From the NCBI RefSeq assembly GCF_019649055.1, contig NW_026570399.1, positions 62,001-126,000 of the forward strand: a DNA stretch of 64,000 nucleotides. The letters run 5' to 3'. How positions within the stretch are numbered: position 1 is the first letter of the stretch; each line of letters begins with the position of its first letter. A program made the translations under genes and the position numbers. Source of the stretch: Paramacrobiotus metropolitanus (lineage: Eukaryota; Tardigrada; Eutardigrada; Parachela; Macrobiotidae). Shown here piece after piece: positions 22,364-33,244 of the stretch. The notes under the pieces were generated by a model. That model did not search any database and was not told the origin of the DNA. It saw nothing but the letters and a program-made list of their open reading frames with translations.

Positions 22364-23292
22364 GAGCGATCTGAATTGCCGGTCATACTCGAGCCAATGG
22401 GCGGTCGGGACCCCCGGTCGACGTATGCCGCAATGAGATCCTGGTATTTAGCCAATGCCGTAGCTTGATCCGGCATAATTGTGACGCGGTAAGCCAGAAA
22501 CACGGAAAACGCGCGGATCCAAGAGGTGAAGGAGTCAACAACTACACGTACATGATTCGGTTTCAGCACCACGTGTCCTCTTGACATCACCAGCTTGGAG
22601 CCACCGTGTTTTGGTTTTTCCCCCCGGTTTTTCGGTAGCAAGCAATCAAAGTCGACGTACCGTGATGGGTCTGCCAGACGTCGGCGAACCCTGCCTGGAA
22701 CGGCCGGCAGGTGCTTGGCCCGATCTAGTAGACTATTACGCACAGACGATGGTGGGCGATATCCGCTGCGTTGATTTCCATCCGGATACGGGTCCAGGCG
22801 ATCGAAAATTGGCGGGCGGACGGGGTAGCGGCTGCGAGACGACGAACGGCTTGTGGAGCTACTACTCTTACCTCTTCGTCGGCGGTGTTTCCGTCCATTG
22901 CTTTCGCCGCTGTGATGTACCTCCCTTTTCCCATCGGGATGCGACTCAGTGTGGATGACAGATGCAGTCGCGGGAGAAACTGGCCGTAGAACCCCAAGCT
23001 CCCTGGTTGCCAGCGGTGTGACAATTTCCAGGAGCTGCTGAATTTGTCGCTGCTGTTGGTCTTGTCGCACCATCACAGTTTGCAGATCGGGGGCCGGTTG
23101 ATCCACCACTACCACCTTTGATTTAACTGTAGGAACGGGGGACTGGGATCGGTCGCGTTTTCGACTTGCACGCGTGTTGGTTTGTGGAGCCCAGCCTTCT
23201 CTGGTTCCTCCACCAGAGCGCGTTTTCTTCGGGCTGGGGTTACGGTTGAGCTTCTTCTTCGGTGGCATAATAGGAAAAATTATAATGAGCAC
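22026..23292 (-). pseudogene. gag-like gene of the DIRS element, split over three frames
   Basis: The N-terminal 300 residues are in one frame (23292 to about 22411): very basic, Ser/Arg-rich and probably nucleic-acid binding. At a run of five C on the plus strand (22411-22415) the plausible protein shifts frame and continues as HWLEYDRQFRSLM..., then shifts again near 22220 into a frame that carries a perfect CCHC zinc knuckle at 22214-22173 (CRNCGKLGHYIAQC) and a second Cys/His-rich patch, ending at TGA 22026-22028. Each shift is what a single-base loss would cause. Programmed shifts are possible for the second one, but two in a row suggest mutational decay or sequencing error. Confidence 0.7.
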
Positions 23293-23628
23293 CGTTATTC
23301 AACAAAAAACCGACGGAATGGTTAGGGAACCCAGTCTTCTTAAATTCAAAACGTAACAGTATGAACGCAGCAAAAAACCACAAATGCAAATGTCAGTGAA
23401 CTGTAAAGCACGAACTGCTAAAAGCACACGGCACCATGCTGCCGGTGCCGAGATGAACAGGGAATCCACTGTACAGGATACGTAAATTGCGCCAATTTAA
23501 CATTAGCTAAGTAAAACTTAACTTCCATCTAATTTTTATCATATAGTAGAATCATTAACAGCATTATTACCTAAGACTTTAGGCACGGAGTACGAGGACG
23601 TACCGGATGGGGCTAATTAAACTTGATA
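23293..23628. other. 5' region of the DIRS-like element; no gene
   Basis: Probably the untranslated leader of the element. I compared it by eye with 19100-19395 and found only short uncertain matches, so the terminal repeats are not defined. Confidence 0.4.
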
Positions 23629-23734
23629 CAGTGGAACCTCCGACTTTGAGCAGCCCCCGAACGGTGAACACCTCTGAACCTAAAATACTCTGTACGAGGG
23701 TGTTCAAGGTTGGGAGGTTCCCCTCAGTCCACTG
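23629..23734. mobile_element. Possible pogo/Tc1-mariner-type MITE
   Basis: About 106 bp with ends CAGTGG...CCACTG. Inner inverted halves carry GGAACCTCC on the left and GGGAGGTTCC on the right; CAGTGGAACCTC is typical of pogo/Tigger-type termini. A flanking TA duplication is not clean. Confidence 0.45.
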
Positions 23735-24544
23735 CATATAAATTATGAGAGCAAATTGTTACAGCAAATTGACATAGCCCGTTCCGTGCTCGACATATGA
23801 CACTGTTAAGAACCGCTATGTCACCCACTAGCTGGCTCCGAGGGAAATGGTAACGCTGTTGAGCCATGTAAAAGAACGCATACTTGCTTCATTGTGCACC
23901 CTGCACCATGAGGAACATTACGTGTTGCTAGTGACGGAGGCTAGTGACTGTTGGTCTTTTTTTTTCTGGTACCAGTAGATGTGAATCGATTATAGTTAGT
24001 ATAAACTAATAATTTTGTACAGTGCATGAATTTTTGTACATACCACAAGTGTACGCGGCATAAGGAAACATGAATCAACCGGTTTGTTTGCTTGCAAGCA
24101 TGCGGGGAGTGATGGATCCCACATTGTCGGGCAGTACCTCTTTTCATTGTGGGAAAGACTTTCTGAGCGCCAAGTTTTAAGTGCTTTTAAATGCAAATTT
24201 ACATGCATCAGTTAACTGCTGCCTTGGCGCAGTTAATCAATTAACTGCTGCCTCGGCGGAATCATCAATGTGAGCAAGGTATCTATTTAACTCTATAAAT
24301 CCTTTAAGCAGCAATCATCATTTTAGGGTCAGCCGCTCGAATCCTGCAGAACGTGGAGATTGATTTGCATTGTATCAACAATTATTTTGAAAAAAACTGG
24401 CAGAATATTTTGCAAATTAGCACACTTATTATTCCATCTCAAAACGAAAAAAGCTAAATAATGCTTTTAAAAAGTACAACATTTGAAGTAGAGTACTACA
24501 TTTGAATGGTAGTGTGGACAACGGATATTTTTAGGATTGTGTAA
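23735..24544. other. No gene recognised
   Basis: Contains a short direct repeat (TTAACTGCTGCCTNGGCG, twice, about 24209 and 24239). No coding signal. Confidence 0.4.
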
Positions 24545-24725
24545 CATTTCACAACTCGACATTACATGACGTAACGTTTCATGGCGTAACAATTCACAAC
24601 CTGGACGTTTCACAACCGTAACATTTCGCAACTCAGACTTTTCACAACCATAACAATTCACAACCCAGACTTTTCGCAACCGTAACATTTCATAACCAGG
24701 ACATTTCACAACCGTGACATTTGGA
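24545..24725. repeat. Minisatellite of about 30 bp units
   Basis: Imperfect units built from ACATTTCACAACC and GGACTTTTCACAACCGTA follow each other about six times. The Cys/Arg/Val-rich frame on the minus strand is a product of the repeat. Confidence 0.75.
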
Positions 24726-24930
24726 TCCGCTTTCCAAATCACGGATGTAAAGCCGAATATTTTTATGAAAAGTGCATCGACATAAATAATGCAATCAGTT
24801 GGCTTGGTTTGAGGTTAATGCCGCAGATAATTTTTATTCTCATTATGTATATTGTTTCTCGTGGTACCTTCGATTATCTAGTTTTTTCGTGATGCACGAT
24901 TCAACATAACCGATTCAGTGACGAACAGAA

Positions 24931-25254
24931 ATGCTCCTCTCAAAATCTGGCAGTATCAATATGTATATAAAGGATAAGAAAAACAGTTCCAAGTTGTGGC
25001 GATGTCGAAAGGCCACCTGCCATGGACGTGTGACCATTATTGACGAAGATATTCCAGAGGCCACCCAGCACAACCACCTAGCCGATAAAGCGGGAGTACT
25101 GGCTCGCTTGGCAAAGATGGATATGAAGAAACGCGCGGGCAAAACCTTATCAAAGCCACGACAGTTGGCGTTAATCGTCAACAAGGATTTGCCCTTACAA
25201 GCAGTCTGCAAGATGCCATCAGATGCCGGAGAGGTGCCGGTGCCATTCCGCTGA
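24931..25254 (+). CDS. FLYWCH zinc finger exon or short protein
   Basis: A 107-codon frame. Residues 1-53 fit the FLYWCH zinc finger: a KSGSINMYI start (the NG..Y strand), SKLWRCRKATCHGRV with two Cys spaced C-x5-C, and QHNHLAD supplying the two His. FLYWCH fingers bind DNA or protein and are common both in invertebrate regulators and in proteins derived from Mutator-type transposases. Residues after 55 are basic and helical (LARLAKMDMKKRAGKTLSK). The frame is open for only a few codons upstream of the ATG and ends at a TGA in sequence that may belong to a different element, so this may be a truncated gene or one exon. Confidence 0.65.
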   Translation: MLLSKSGSINMYIKDKKNSSKLWRCRKATCHGRVTIIDEDIPEATQHNHLADKAGVLARLAKMDMKKRAGKTLSKPRQLALIVNKDLPLQAVCKMPSDAGEVPVPFR

Positions 25255-25484
25255 AGTCACCATGTCCTGCGGGAAAATTCGGCGCAACCTGTTGTGCTGG
25301 CGGCATTAACATTGACGTTGGTCCCACCGCCGCCTGTGCCGATCCATACGGTGTAAACGGTTGATATGGGACATTCTGTCCTGGATACTGGGGTGGTCCG
25401 ACCGGTGTGCCGTAGTCCACCCAGTTCTGCGTATTCTGCTAACTCGTTGAGTCCTGATATGGATAATATGCCTGGCCACCAACA
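25178..25484 (-). pseudogene. Pro/Gly/Gln-rich coding fragment, interrupted
   Basis: On the minus strand a low-complexity frame (DYGTPVGPPQYPGQNVPYQPF..., 25420-25178) continues upstream in frame as VGGQAYYPYQDSTS followed by one TAG before QNTQNWV. It has a possible donor GTAAGG at about 25200. The composition resembles disordered regions of RNA-binding or structural proteins. It overlaps the tail of the plus-strand FLYWCH frame, and only one of the two can be native there. Likely a gene fragment. Confidence 0.35.
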
Positions 25485-25539
25485 TAGACCAGCTGATCTG
25501 ACACTCCTGGTTTGTTCTGCGCCGTTCCTGCAGACGAGA

Positions 25540-26450
25540 AACCGCTGCAGCGGCAATGTCATTCCGGCCTGCAACAACACCCACGACCACGTACGACGGA
25601 GCCGTCGATGCCCTTATTCAACGGCTGCTCAGCCAGAAGAGTATAAACGAGCTAGCCGCTCGCGCAGAAATCAGAACGATGACCTTGGATTTTCCGAAAC
25701 GGTCCTTTGTGTCGGAGGCTATTCGGGTGAGCGTCGGGACATTCCCCAATATAAAACCTACGGGCGTGCTCTTAACGGCGTACACCGTGGTCCGGACAGC
25801 GTGGCCGATCATGCCGCTTCCAGATGAACAATGCATGCACAGGTCGGATAAACATCAATACTTCTACTGGAGCATGGTGATAAAGGAAGAGCCGATCCGC
25901 TACGTGCTCATTAAATGCACACACTGCTACCAAGTGCGACGACTGCTTGGTAGTCGATACCGTCCAGCAAGCCTAAACGACCCTGCCGGCCGGAGGTGCA
26001 CCCACCGGAGAAATTGCTTCGACACTGGAGCATGTCGAGATAAGGATGGTTGATTCGCCACCCATCGGGCGGCTATGCAGCTGCTGCTCGGCTGCTGCAT
26101 TGAACTGCTATTGCTGCGTGCAGTTCTGCAGTACAGTCCCCGCCTGTTTTATGTGCTTCCGCTTGCGTCCCATGTTTGTCCGGATTATTAAACGCTTGCC
26201 TAATTTTGGAATTGTATTGCTTTTGGCTTTTCGAGAGGATTACCTAATCTAGTTCACGGATGTGAAGGTCATGATTAGTCGAATTTTATATTACGGTACG
26301 TGCTGCCTCCCATTTGTCTACCGTTTGTTTTGCAGAAAAATGAGAAAATAGCAAATTTAATATTGTTTGCAAAATCAATCATAATGTGGCTTGGAGTGCT
26401 GTCTTTTCCATCTTGCAAAGTTACTGCAGCTGCATTTTAATATCTGTTTA
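25540..26450 (+). repeat. Cluster family D, copy 1 (blocks D1, D2, D2e, D3, D4)
   Basis: Best-preserved copy of block D1-D2. An open frame 25556-26053 (165 codons) reads ...SINELAARAEIRTMTLDF, VGTFPNIKPTGVLL, TVVRT and RRLLGSRYRPASLND. Parallel, more broken versions occur at 35290-35760, 39580-39830 and 42740-42930. Then follow block D2e (ACTGGAGCATGTCGAGATAAG, 26020), D3 (CGTCCCATGTTTGTCCGGAT, 26165) and D4 (CATTTGTCTACCGTTTG, 26310). The D1-D2 protein is not one I recognise. Confidence 0.8.
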
Positions 26451-27812
26451 TTTTTGTTCTGGATGCATCCTGTACCAACACCAGTGTACCGTGCACCTCG
26501 CACAGACGCAACGACACAAAACCGGTAAATAACCTGTAAACCGTATATAACGTGGTACTCAGAATGAGTCCAAGACAGAGATCCCCACTGACAGGATCCT
26601 GCGTAGCGTAATATGCTATGAAATCTGGACAAATGCGCAACGCACGACATCCACTAGCATAGGTACACTTTATTGAGTGTGCAAATCGACTGACTGAACA
26701 ACTGAATGAACAACTGGCAAATCTGCCAAGCGAAGAGCCAAATCCTGCCACTTAGCATGCGCACATAGGCGCGCCCACACAAGGCAAATACAACCAATCA
26801 GAAGAGACACAACACAGACACATCATCCGCATAGCGCCACAGGCGTGAGGGTGAACGTGAGTGCAACCATGGCTCACATGCCTCTGGGAGGGATGCCGAG
26901 CTCCGTCGAGGCTGAAATCCATCTCCCCGTCGAATACGATTGTTTGGCGGACGGCCTGCGTGTGCTCAAAAAATGCTAATAAAAACATCATCTCTTTTAG
27001 TCCATTTTATCACATCCAGTCTATTATAGACAAATCCAATGCACGATGCGAAATAAAGAGATCTGTATCAAAATACTATAAAATTAACAGTTAGAAACAG
27101 ATCAACAGAAGTATTAATTAATTCCGTAGACTAGGATCCTCCACTCATAAGTTCACAGGTATCCTGTCCACCGTTTCCGCTTTTTTGGTCCATTCCGCTC
27201 CATTGAGCAACTTCGCTCACGTCTTGCGCCTACAATGCGACTCCATTTGAGCAACTTCACTCGCCTCTTGAGCAACCTGGCTCGTCTCTTGAGATCCGCT
27301 TTGGAATTTGGTGCGTATCGATTGTACGACTTCGGAATACTGCTTCAGCTTTGGAATAGGTGCGTATATATTTGTACGACTTCATAATGAGATCCGTTTA
27401 AGTCATGGAGGGACGTCATATGGACAAGCGTAATTCGCTTCCTCCCTGGTGAGATCATCTTTGAGATGATTTTGGATGTGCGACATTGTAATTATTCATC
27501 TTTCATTAACGGTCATAAAGCAACTTAGCCGTTTTTGATATCGGCTTCCAAGCTCAGTTCAGCTTGCCTCCCTGGTAGAGTTCATCTGGTCGCACATCTC
27601 ATCGTTATTACAGAGAGCCGGCTAAGTTCACCGTTGCTACTCCGCTAAGAGATCCGGCTAATTACCGTAGATTCTCTCACCTGCTATAACAATGAAAACG
27701 GTACGTGTTAGCCGGTTTGCGACGAACGACTTTTACGCCCTCCCAACTCCCATTCATAATGTCATAGACGCCAGTAAGCCTTATTTTAGGGTTTATTTGT
27801 CGCAACTGGAAA
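26451..27812. repeat. Intergenic stretch with imperfect tandem repeats
   Basis: 27190-27310 carries several TTGAGCAACNTNGCTCGNCTC units, and 27300-27400 carries two TTTGGAAT...GGTGCGTAT...TTGTACGACTTC units. 26772-26880 is a diverged relative of 32061-32170 (shared GCGCCCAC, CCAATCAGA and TAGCGCCACNGGCGTGA). No gene is convincing. Confidence 0.5.
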
Positions 27813-27820
27813 CATCATAC

Positions 27821-28340
27821 TAGAGATGGCAGCGGCTGGCTGAGAGCCGGCTAAGCCGCGGCTTAGCCGGCTATTAGCCAGCCGGCTGAGCATTTTTGTG
27901 GAAGCCGTAGCCGACGACAGGCCGGCTGTCTACGCCGGCTAAGGATTCCAGCCGGCTGAGGCTTAGCCGGCGGCCGCGTCGTCTTAGCGGCTTGCGCGGC
28001 TTCGTTGTCAAGCGACTGGCGCCCTCGAAAAAACGCACTGCGCTTACCGCATCGCCGCACACTGTGATTCTGTTGTACGTTTCGCCGTAGCTCGGAGCCT
28101 CGGTTAAACTGTTAAACCATAAATAAGCTGGATGGGCAGGAATTCCTGTCTCGCGAATGCACACGTGCACAGTGCTCAAAAGTTGGTATAAATATAAGGC
28201 CCGCCTTAGCCTTAGCCGGCTAAGCCCGGCTGGAAAAATTGGTCAGCCGCCATAGCCGGCTGGGACTTCCAGCCGTGTTAAGTTAGCCGGCTAAGGATTC
28301 AGCCGGCCGTCAGCCGTTTAGCCGGCCGTTGCCATCTCTA
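27821..28340. mobile_element. hAT-type MITE
   Basis: A 520-bp element with terminal inverted repeats TAGAGATGGCARCGGC, the end typical of hAT elements, and an exact 8-bp target duplication CATCATAC (27813-27820 and 28341-28348). The subterminal 150 bp at each end are packed with AGCCGGCT and GCCGGCTAA palindromes. No transposase remains; frames inside are short. Confidence 0.93.
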
Positions 28341-28479
28341 CATCATACCACAGTCATCATCCGATATTTCTGAGAGTGACGTCTATGAACTCATCGGCTG
28401 TCCCACTGACGTGTGCGGCACTATCGCTTTCGATCATTCCCAGCATGGTCAACAACGACAAAATCTCAAAAACGAGGTA

Positions 28480-29760
28480 CACTAATATCCTATGAGTCTA
28501 TGCATTATATGTTTATTCCAAACCTGAAAACATCTTTCCGCTGACGGAAAGCAAAAGTCATCTGCATGGTGTGTGTAGCGTGCGTCGAAGCTGGCACGGA
28601 CCGTCGTCGTAGCCGCTGTTGAGTACATAACGTGCATCATCACCGAATAGGAGCCGGTGGGTACGTCTGCAGTTGTCGGGATCAAAGGGCCTCCATGGGA
28701 CGCGAGATGCTCCAGCCTGAGTTCTTCCGCGAATTAACCGGCAAAGGCACCTATACGCCGAAGCCTTACGGCCTGTATCTGATTGAACTGTTGACCCACA
28801 CTACCCACGTACCCCGGAGAACGCCGTCTTCTCCGTTGGGAACCACCGCCATACAGGTAGCGATAATTCAGCCTCGACGGCCATGGAGATCGACATCGAC
28901 GGATTCGACGACAAAAGCACCGGTGAGCGACAGGTCGCATGCGTCTGCGTCGATGAAAGTTTACCGCCGGGACATTCCCCAATTTCAAATCCACAGGCGT
29001 GCTTCTGATGCCGTATACCGTGGTCCGGACATTGCGAATGATGCGAACTTGTACCTGTTAATTGAAATTTCTGATAACGAACATGATTAGCTTCGAAACT
29101 GATCGATTCCAGATTTTCAAATCCTGACCTTGTAGGCTTTTTCCTTCTTACAGTATTGTGTCAAGTATTACATTCTGATTGATTCTGATTCCGTGTATCA
29201 GCTATTCTTACAGAGTAATTTGCGGTTCCCCCGAAATCGGAATTTGTGAAGGAAGAAGTTCTAGAGTAACAGAGTTGTGGACAGCGGGAATCTCCGTGAC
29301 TTACGGAATGGCGGTATGTACCTTCCCAGACTCGGCAACTTGGGTCCGACAAAGTTTCCTCGAAGGATCTCGCTACATGTCTTTGAGTGCGTTGCATTCT
29401 TGCTCTGATTTATTTGCTAGTATCAAGTACTGTATGTTTGCGGCAGTTGCTGATAACGTTCGTTCAAATCAATATGACGTCGTGCGCACTGCCTGTATTA
29501 TGCGTAAAGTGGATCATTTCAAAATTGTCGCACGTACGTAGTGTTGTACGTTTGGAGACGTTTGATCGTCAAATGCGTAAGCCTAATTTTCAGAAAAGAC
29601 CGGTAGTCGTATCTGTCGAGGTTGCCTTGTATTCTGTAATCTTAATTGCGCTTCTCTTTTTCATGTTTGCAGGTAAAAAGAAAAATGAGGTCCATCGCAC
29701 CTGATGGAGAAGTTGAGGACAAGATGGCACTCGCTTTGGCAGAGATCTAATCTGCAGGTA
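28480..29760 (+). repeat. Cluster family D, copy 2 (blocks D7, D1 part, D8)
   Basis: 28485-28960 matches 38895-39440, including PEFFRELTGKGTY-like coding sequence (28716 on) that is cleaner here than elsewhere. A short D1 piece at 28970-29045 (CCGTATACCGTGGTCCGGAC) follows. 29090-29720 then matches 39905-40600 (ATTTGTGAAGGAAG, CGTGACTTACGGAA). Frames are broken, so it is a degraded copy. Confidence 0.8.
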
Positions 29761-30432
29761 GTTGGGTTGTGCACTTTGGATCCGCGCAGCGGTCGTAATG
29801 CCCGCCGTTTTTGGACCATCGTTGGGCTGGAATATCAGCGGCTTCGTTGGGCAATTGGGCAATGCGCATTTCACTGGATTACATGCACCGGTAACTTCGG
29901 CGATCTCTTATTACTGCATGCATGCCTTCGGGCTACCCTTGGGTAACATAAACGGACTGTCGTGGTAGGAAACCAACGGAAGTAGGTCATCACAGAAGCG
30001 ACGGGCACTTGTCTCGTGAGCTGTCAAAGCATCGACGCGTTGTCCACACACTGCGCATCACCGGAAGTCGTGGTAATCAATTTCGGTTCTTTACTGGGCT
30101 GTCATTCCCATGTAACATTTTTATTTTGTAGTCCTTGTACTCGTAAGGGAATAATTGTGTGTGTGCTGCATGCAAGTCTGGAGAGAGAAGGAAGTTTGCT
30201 CAACTCACAGTGTGAAGTCAGCGGCCGTGAGGTCGCCAGCGGCCTTGAGCGGCGTCATCGGGAGGCTCGGAGACGCGCATCTGCTAACCTCCAGATTATT
30301 AAGTAAAGTGCGCGCGCGGATCCAGCATCAGCACCCAAATTACGGACGTCGTCATCCCATTTGCCGTGATAAGGTGATCTCTGCATTTGGCGGAAACATA
30401 GCGAAGACGATGAATCCGGGTCAGGAAAAAAT
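29761..30432. other. No secure gene
   Basis: A plus-strand frame (29762-29968) ends in a mildly hydrophobic segment, HFTGLHAPVTSAISYYC, after a possible TGCAG acceptor at 29757. No second exon was found. The Arg-rich frame at 30016-30306 is not convincing. Confidence 0.35.
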
Positions 30433-30925
30433 TTAAGTAGGAACCAGACAGAAGTAACTCTCGAGGAACATAATCCAGGTCATGTTTGGAGGTGGTACTG
30501 GCTTACCGGCTTTCCGGTGAAACAGGTCTCGCGGCGATGTCTCCGGCAAGGTTTGCGCAGGTAATCTCGGCAAGTGCGTGCGGTAAAATGCGGGGGCAGC
30601 GGGCAAAACTTCCTGGACGACTTTGACAAATGCGTTATGGGTGTTTGAAGGTTTGACGGGATTCCGCCAAGTGGCATAAGCCATAAAACCGCGTCCACAA
30701 GGCTGAGCGAGTGATGCAAAACAGGTAGAATACTGGCAAAACTACCGTGGCTGGATCCAAAAGGAAGTCCGCATCAATCTTCGTGTTACAGGCAGTTGTT
30801 CTTTCCATATAATAAATGGTGCGTTTGACATGTTGCCGATTCATGCGATCCAACTTCTTCTTACTAGCTGGTCCAACAAAATCACCAGATACATACCCGA
30901 TACTTGCATAAACCAGTGCAGACAT
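30433..30925 (-). CDS. Two-exon small gene, product unrecognised
   Basis: Exon 1 (30925-30746) begins with ATG and encodes 60 residues (MSALVYASIGYVSGDFVGPA...). A 43-base intron with donor GTAGTT and acceptor CGCTCAG leads in phase 0 into exon 2 (30702-30433), which adds 89 residues ending TWIMFLESYFCLVPT and a TAA. The joined protein has 149 residues: basic near the N terminus, Pro-rich in the second half, with no signal peptide. The intron choice rests on the phase match and on the poorer look of either frame read straight through. 43 bases is short but within the range of compact invertebrate introns. No family recognised. Confidence 0.5.
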
Positions 30926-31309
30926 GATGAATTATTATAGTTATACCTCAAAAACAACTGCAAGCTGATAGCAAAAAGACGCTAGAATCATGATGGCGCG
31001 TTAATGCGAAAGGTCACGACACAACTACACAAAAAATACCGGTATGCAGTCGGTATACAAAATACCGGTGAAAAACTTTTTACGAAGCAAGTGACACATG
31101 GTAGCGCTTAACATTTCCCAATTTATACCAATTCACACACACACGTACAACTGTAACAGAGAGACCACTAGAAAGGGGCGTGTCGTGTGTCGCAATACCC
31201 GGATTCCTGCGTCCCTCTGAATCCAATCCATTTCTCCCGACATTACAAAAATCAAACGAACGGCTATCAGCAGCTGCCGAAAACGCATGAAAAGAAAACG
31301 AGGCACTCA

Positions 31310-31690
31310 CCGATTCCGAAGGGATGATCCGAACGAGCAGTAAGGACGACTGGGTTCTCCGACGTCTGGAACTTGAGAACAGACACCGCCTGGTTGCGTT
31401 CGAGCAATCGCTCGTCTTATAGCAAATCGGTATTTTAAGGCAGATATGATTGGCATCATCATGGTTTCATCATTTATGGTAACTACTTCAAAAATCGTCA
31501 GTAAAAACGCGGTAAGGAATGGCGAAATGGAGAAGGTAATCGTTGAAATGGTTGAAAGTGCAAACGAGAAACTCACTAGTCCGGAATGTGAATGATGCCA
31601 GTTTCAACTCTCAACTCGAGCCGTCGAGCGCAGGTTCCTTGCGCCGTGCTGTACGGTAGCCCCGCCCCAACCTATCTCCCGGTATGGTAT
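31310..31690 (-). repeat. Inverted duplication, copy A
   Basis: Reverse complement matches 37435-37880. Shared pieces are GATACCATAC-GGGAGAT, GCTCGACGGCTCGAG, a hydrophobic segment TISISPFL (TFSISPFL in this copy), and RRA-ARTQ...VCS-VPDV ending at TCGGAATCG before GTGAGTG, which looks like a splice donor in both. It may be an exon of a small membrane protein gene (hydrophobic stretch STISTITFSISPFLTAFLL) present in two diverged copies, but no start or partner exon was found. Confidence 0.6.
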
Positions 31691-31699
31691 TAATTTATG

Positions 31700-33240
31700 G
31701 ATGAAAAGTGCACCGAGAATTATTATTACTGCAATTTCAGCGGTACTGTATGTATTCCACTTTTTACAATCGCAGTACACTATAACCTTCGTAAGAAATT
31801 ACAAAGGAACAACCGTATCTAATGCTAGATCCAACTGTGATCCAGATACGGAGACAGAAACGGAATCTATCCCGTGGAGTGAGCTATGCGATATGTATAG
31901 CGAACTACGCGGAATCGCGAGACGTCGCACCGCTAATAGCCAACTTTTAATAATATTGAAAATCTGCACAACAGAAATCAACAAGTGATCGGCACAGCTC
32001 GATCGTAAATCGTAGAACCAATTCAACAGTGTGTAACACTGTGCAGCACGTGCTAAGCCGCGCCCACTAACACAACTCAAGCTAGCCAATCAGAGCGAGA
32101 CACGTCACAGACCGTAATCCGAAGGCGTAGCGCCTAGCGCCACGGGCGTGAACGCTAGTGAGCCTCGTCTCACACGTATTTACAAAATAAAATAGTTATA
32201 ACTTCCGAATTAATAGCTGTTATGGTAGAAACTCGTAAAAGCTAACTTGACGGAAGTTTTAAATGTACATATTTCGAAACATTCATAATCAGTAGTCAAT
32301 ATGTAGACTAGTGATTAGGACAATAATCACTAGATAGTACAATAGTACAATTAGATAGCACAATTAGATAGTACAATAATCACTATAATCAATCGTGTTA
32401 AATGCACGCGCACATACCAGTAACGTAAACATACAGTTTTGAAAACCTTTCTTTCCCGGGCAAATTTATATAGATCTATAATTACTTATCTGTACTAACA
32501 ATTGTAAAAAGAATGGTAAATTTCACATATTTTAGCTGTCACAAGTAATTATGTAAGAAAACTGCAAAGAAAGCTGATTATGGCGTTCTTTTAAACAGCT
32601 CACATACATTCAAAACAAACAAGAAATTATATTAATCTTACATAAACAATAAATTTGTTAGAGTGAGGCTTATTGTAAGCTAGGCAATGGTACGTTTAGC
32701 AATGCAGGCAAACATCTACAAATACCAGACCTATATCAGTTTTGCTCATGATCATATGTACATTTTAACTGATCGCATAAAATGGCACAACAGTATTTCC
32801 GTATTATTATATACAGATATTATTATCATAGAACTTTATTGGTCAAATCGAACACAAGGCGCAAGATATCGGAACATAATAAAGTTATAAAGAAAGGAGT
32901 TATAACAGGTAAATCTCATTCAATTTATCCGCTTCACCCACGGTCCCGAGTACAGATGTCGCATTCCCTCTTTGGATTTCCAGCGACAATCGTTGTCGCA
33001 GAAATTCGTGAGAGCGAGACTCCCTAGTATATTATTATTGTCTGTATTGTTATCTGATTCTTGTATTGTTTGATAAAAATACGGCTTACGTGTTGTTTAC
33101 CGTATTGTAAAAATTATCGTTTACCGGCTTACGTATTGTAAAAATGTTGTTTACCGAATCTGTGTGCGTTTTCCACGTTGTACAGAGCACGTCCTTAAAC
33201 TGGCAGTCGTACGTAAAAGCTCCTGTATTTAGATGTAAAT
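31700..33240. other. No gene recognised
   Basis: AT-rich. Contains the second copy of the CCAAT-containing segment (32061-32170) and short TAGATAGTACAATA repeats at about 32330-32385. Confidence 0.4.
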
Positions 33241-33244
33241 ACGC

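Larger units (their letters stand above)
19395..23292 (-). mobile_element. DIRS-like tyrosine-recombinase retrotransposon
   Basis: Minus-strand order gag (23292-22026), reverse transcriptase/RNase H (to 20300), tyrosine recombinase (20414-19395), the last two overlapping by 115 bp in different frames. This order and the recombinase in place of a DDE integrase are diagnostic of DIRS-like (YR) elements. No methyltransferase domain is visible, which argues for a Ngaro- or PAT-like layout, or loss. I could not identify split direct repeats or inverted termini with confidence, so these bounds mark only the coding region. Several lesions suggest a recently inactivated copy. Confidence 0.93.

Noticed and set aside
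19100-23600. Terminal inverted or split direct repeats of the DIRS element
   Set aside because: Only short matches (for example GCGCAATT and GCCGGCACC) were found by eye between the two flanks, not enough to define ends.
24467-24742. Cys/Arg-rich 91-codon minus frame
   Set aside because: It follows the period of the minisatellite and has no non-repeat part.
32330-32385. Possible direct-repeat array (TAGATAGTACAATA)
   Set aside because: Short, adjacent, low-complexity repeats without unique spacers; an ordinary microsatellite, not a CRISPR-like array.
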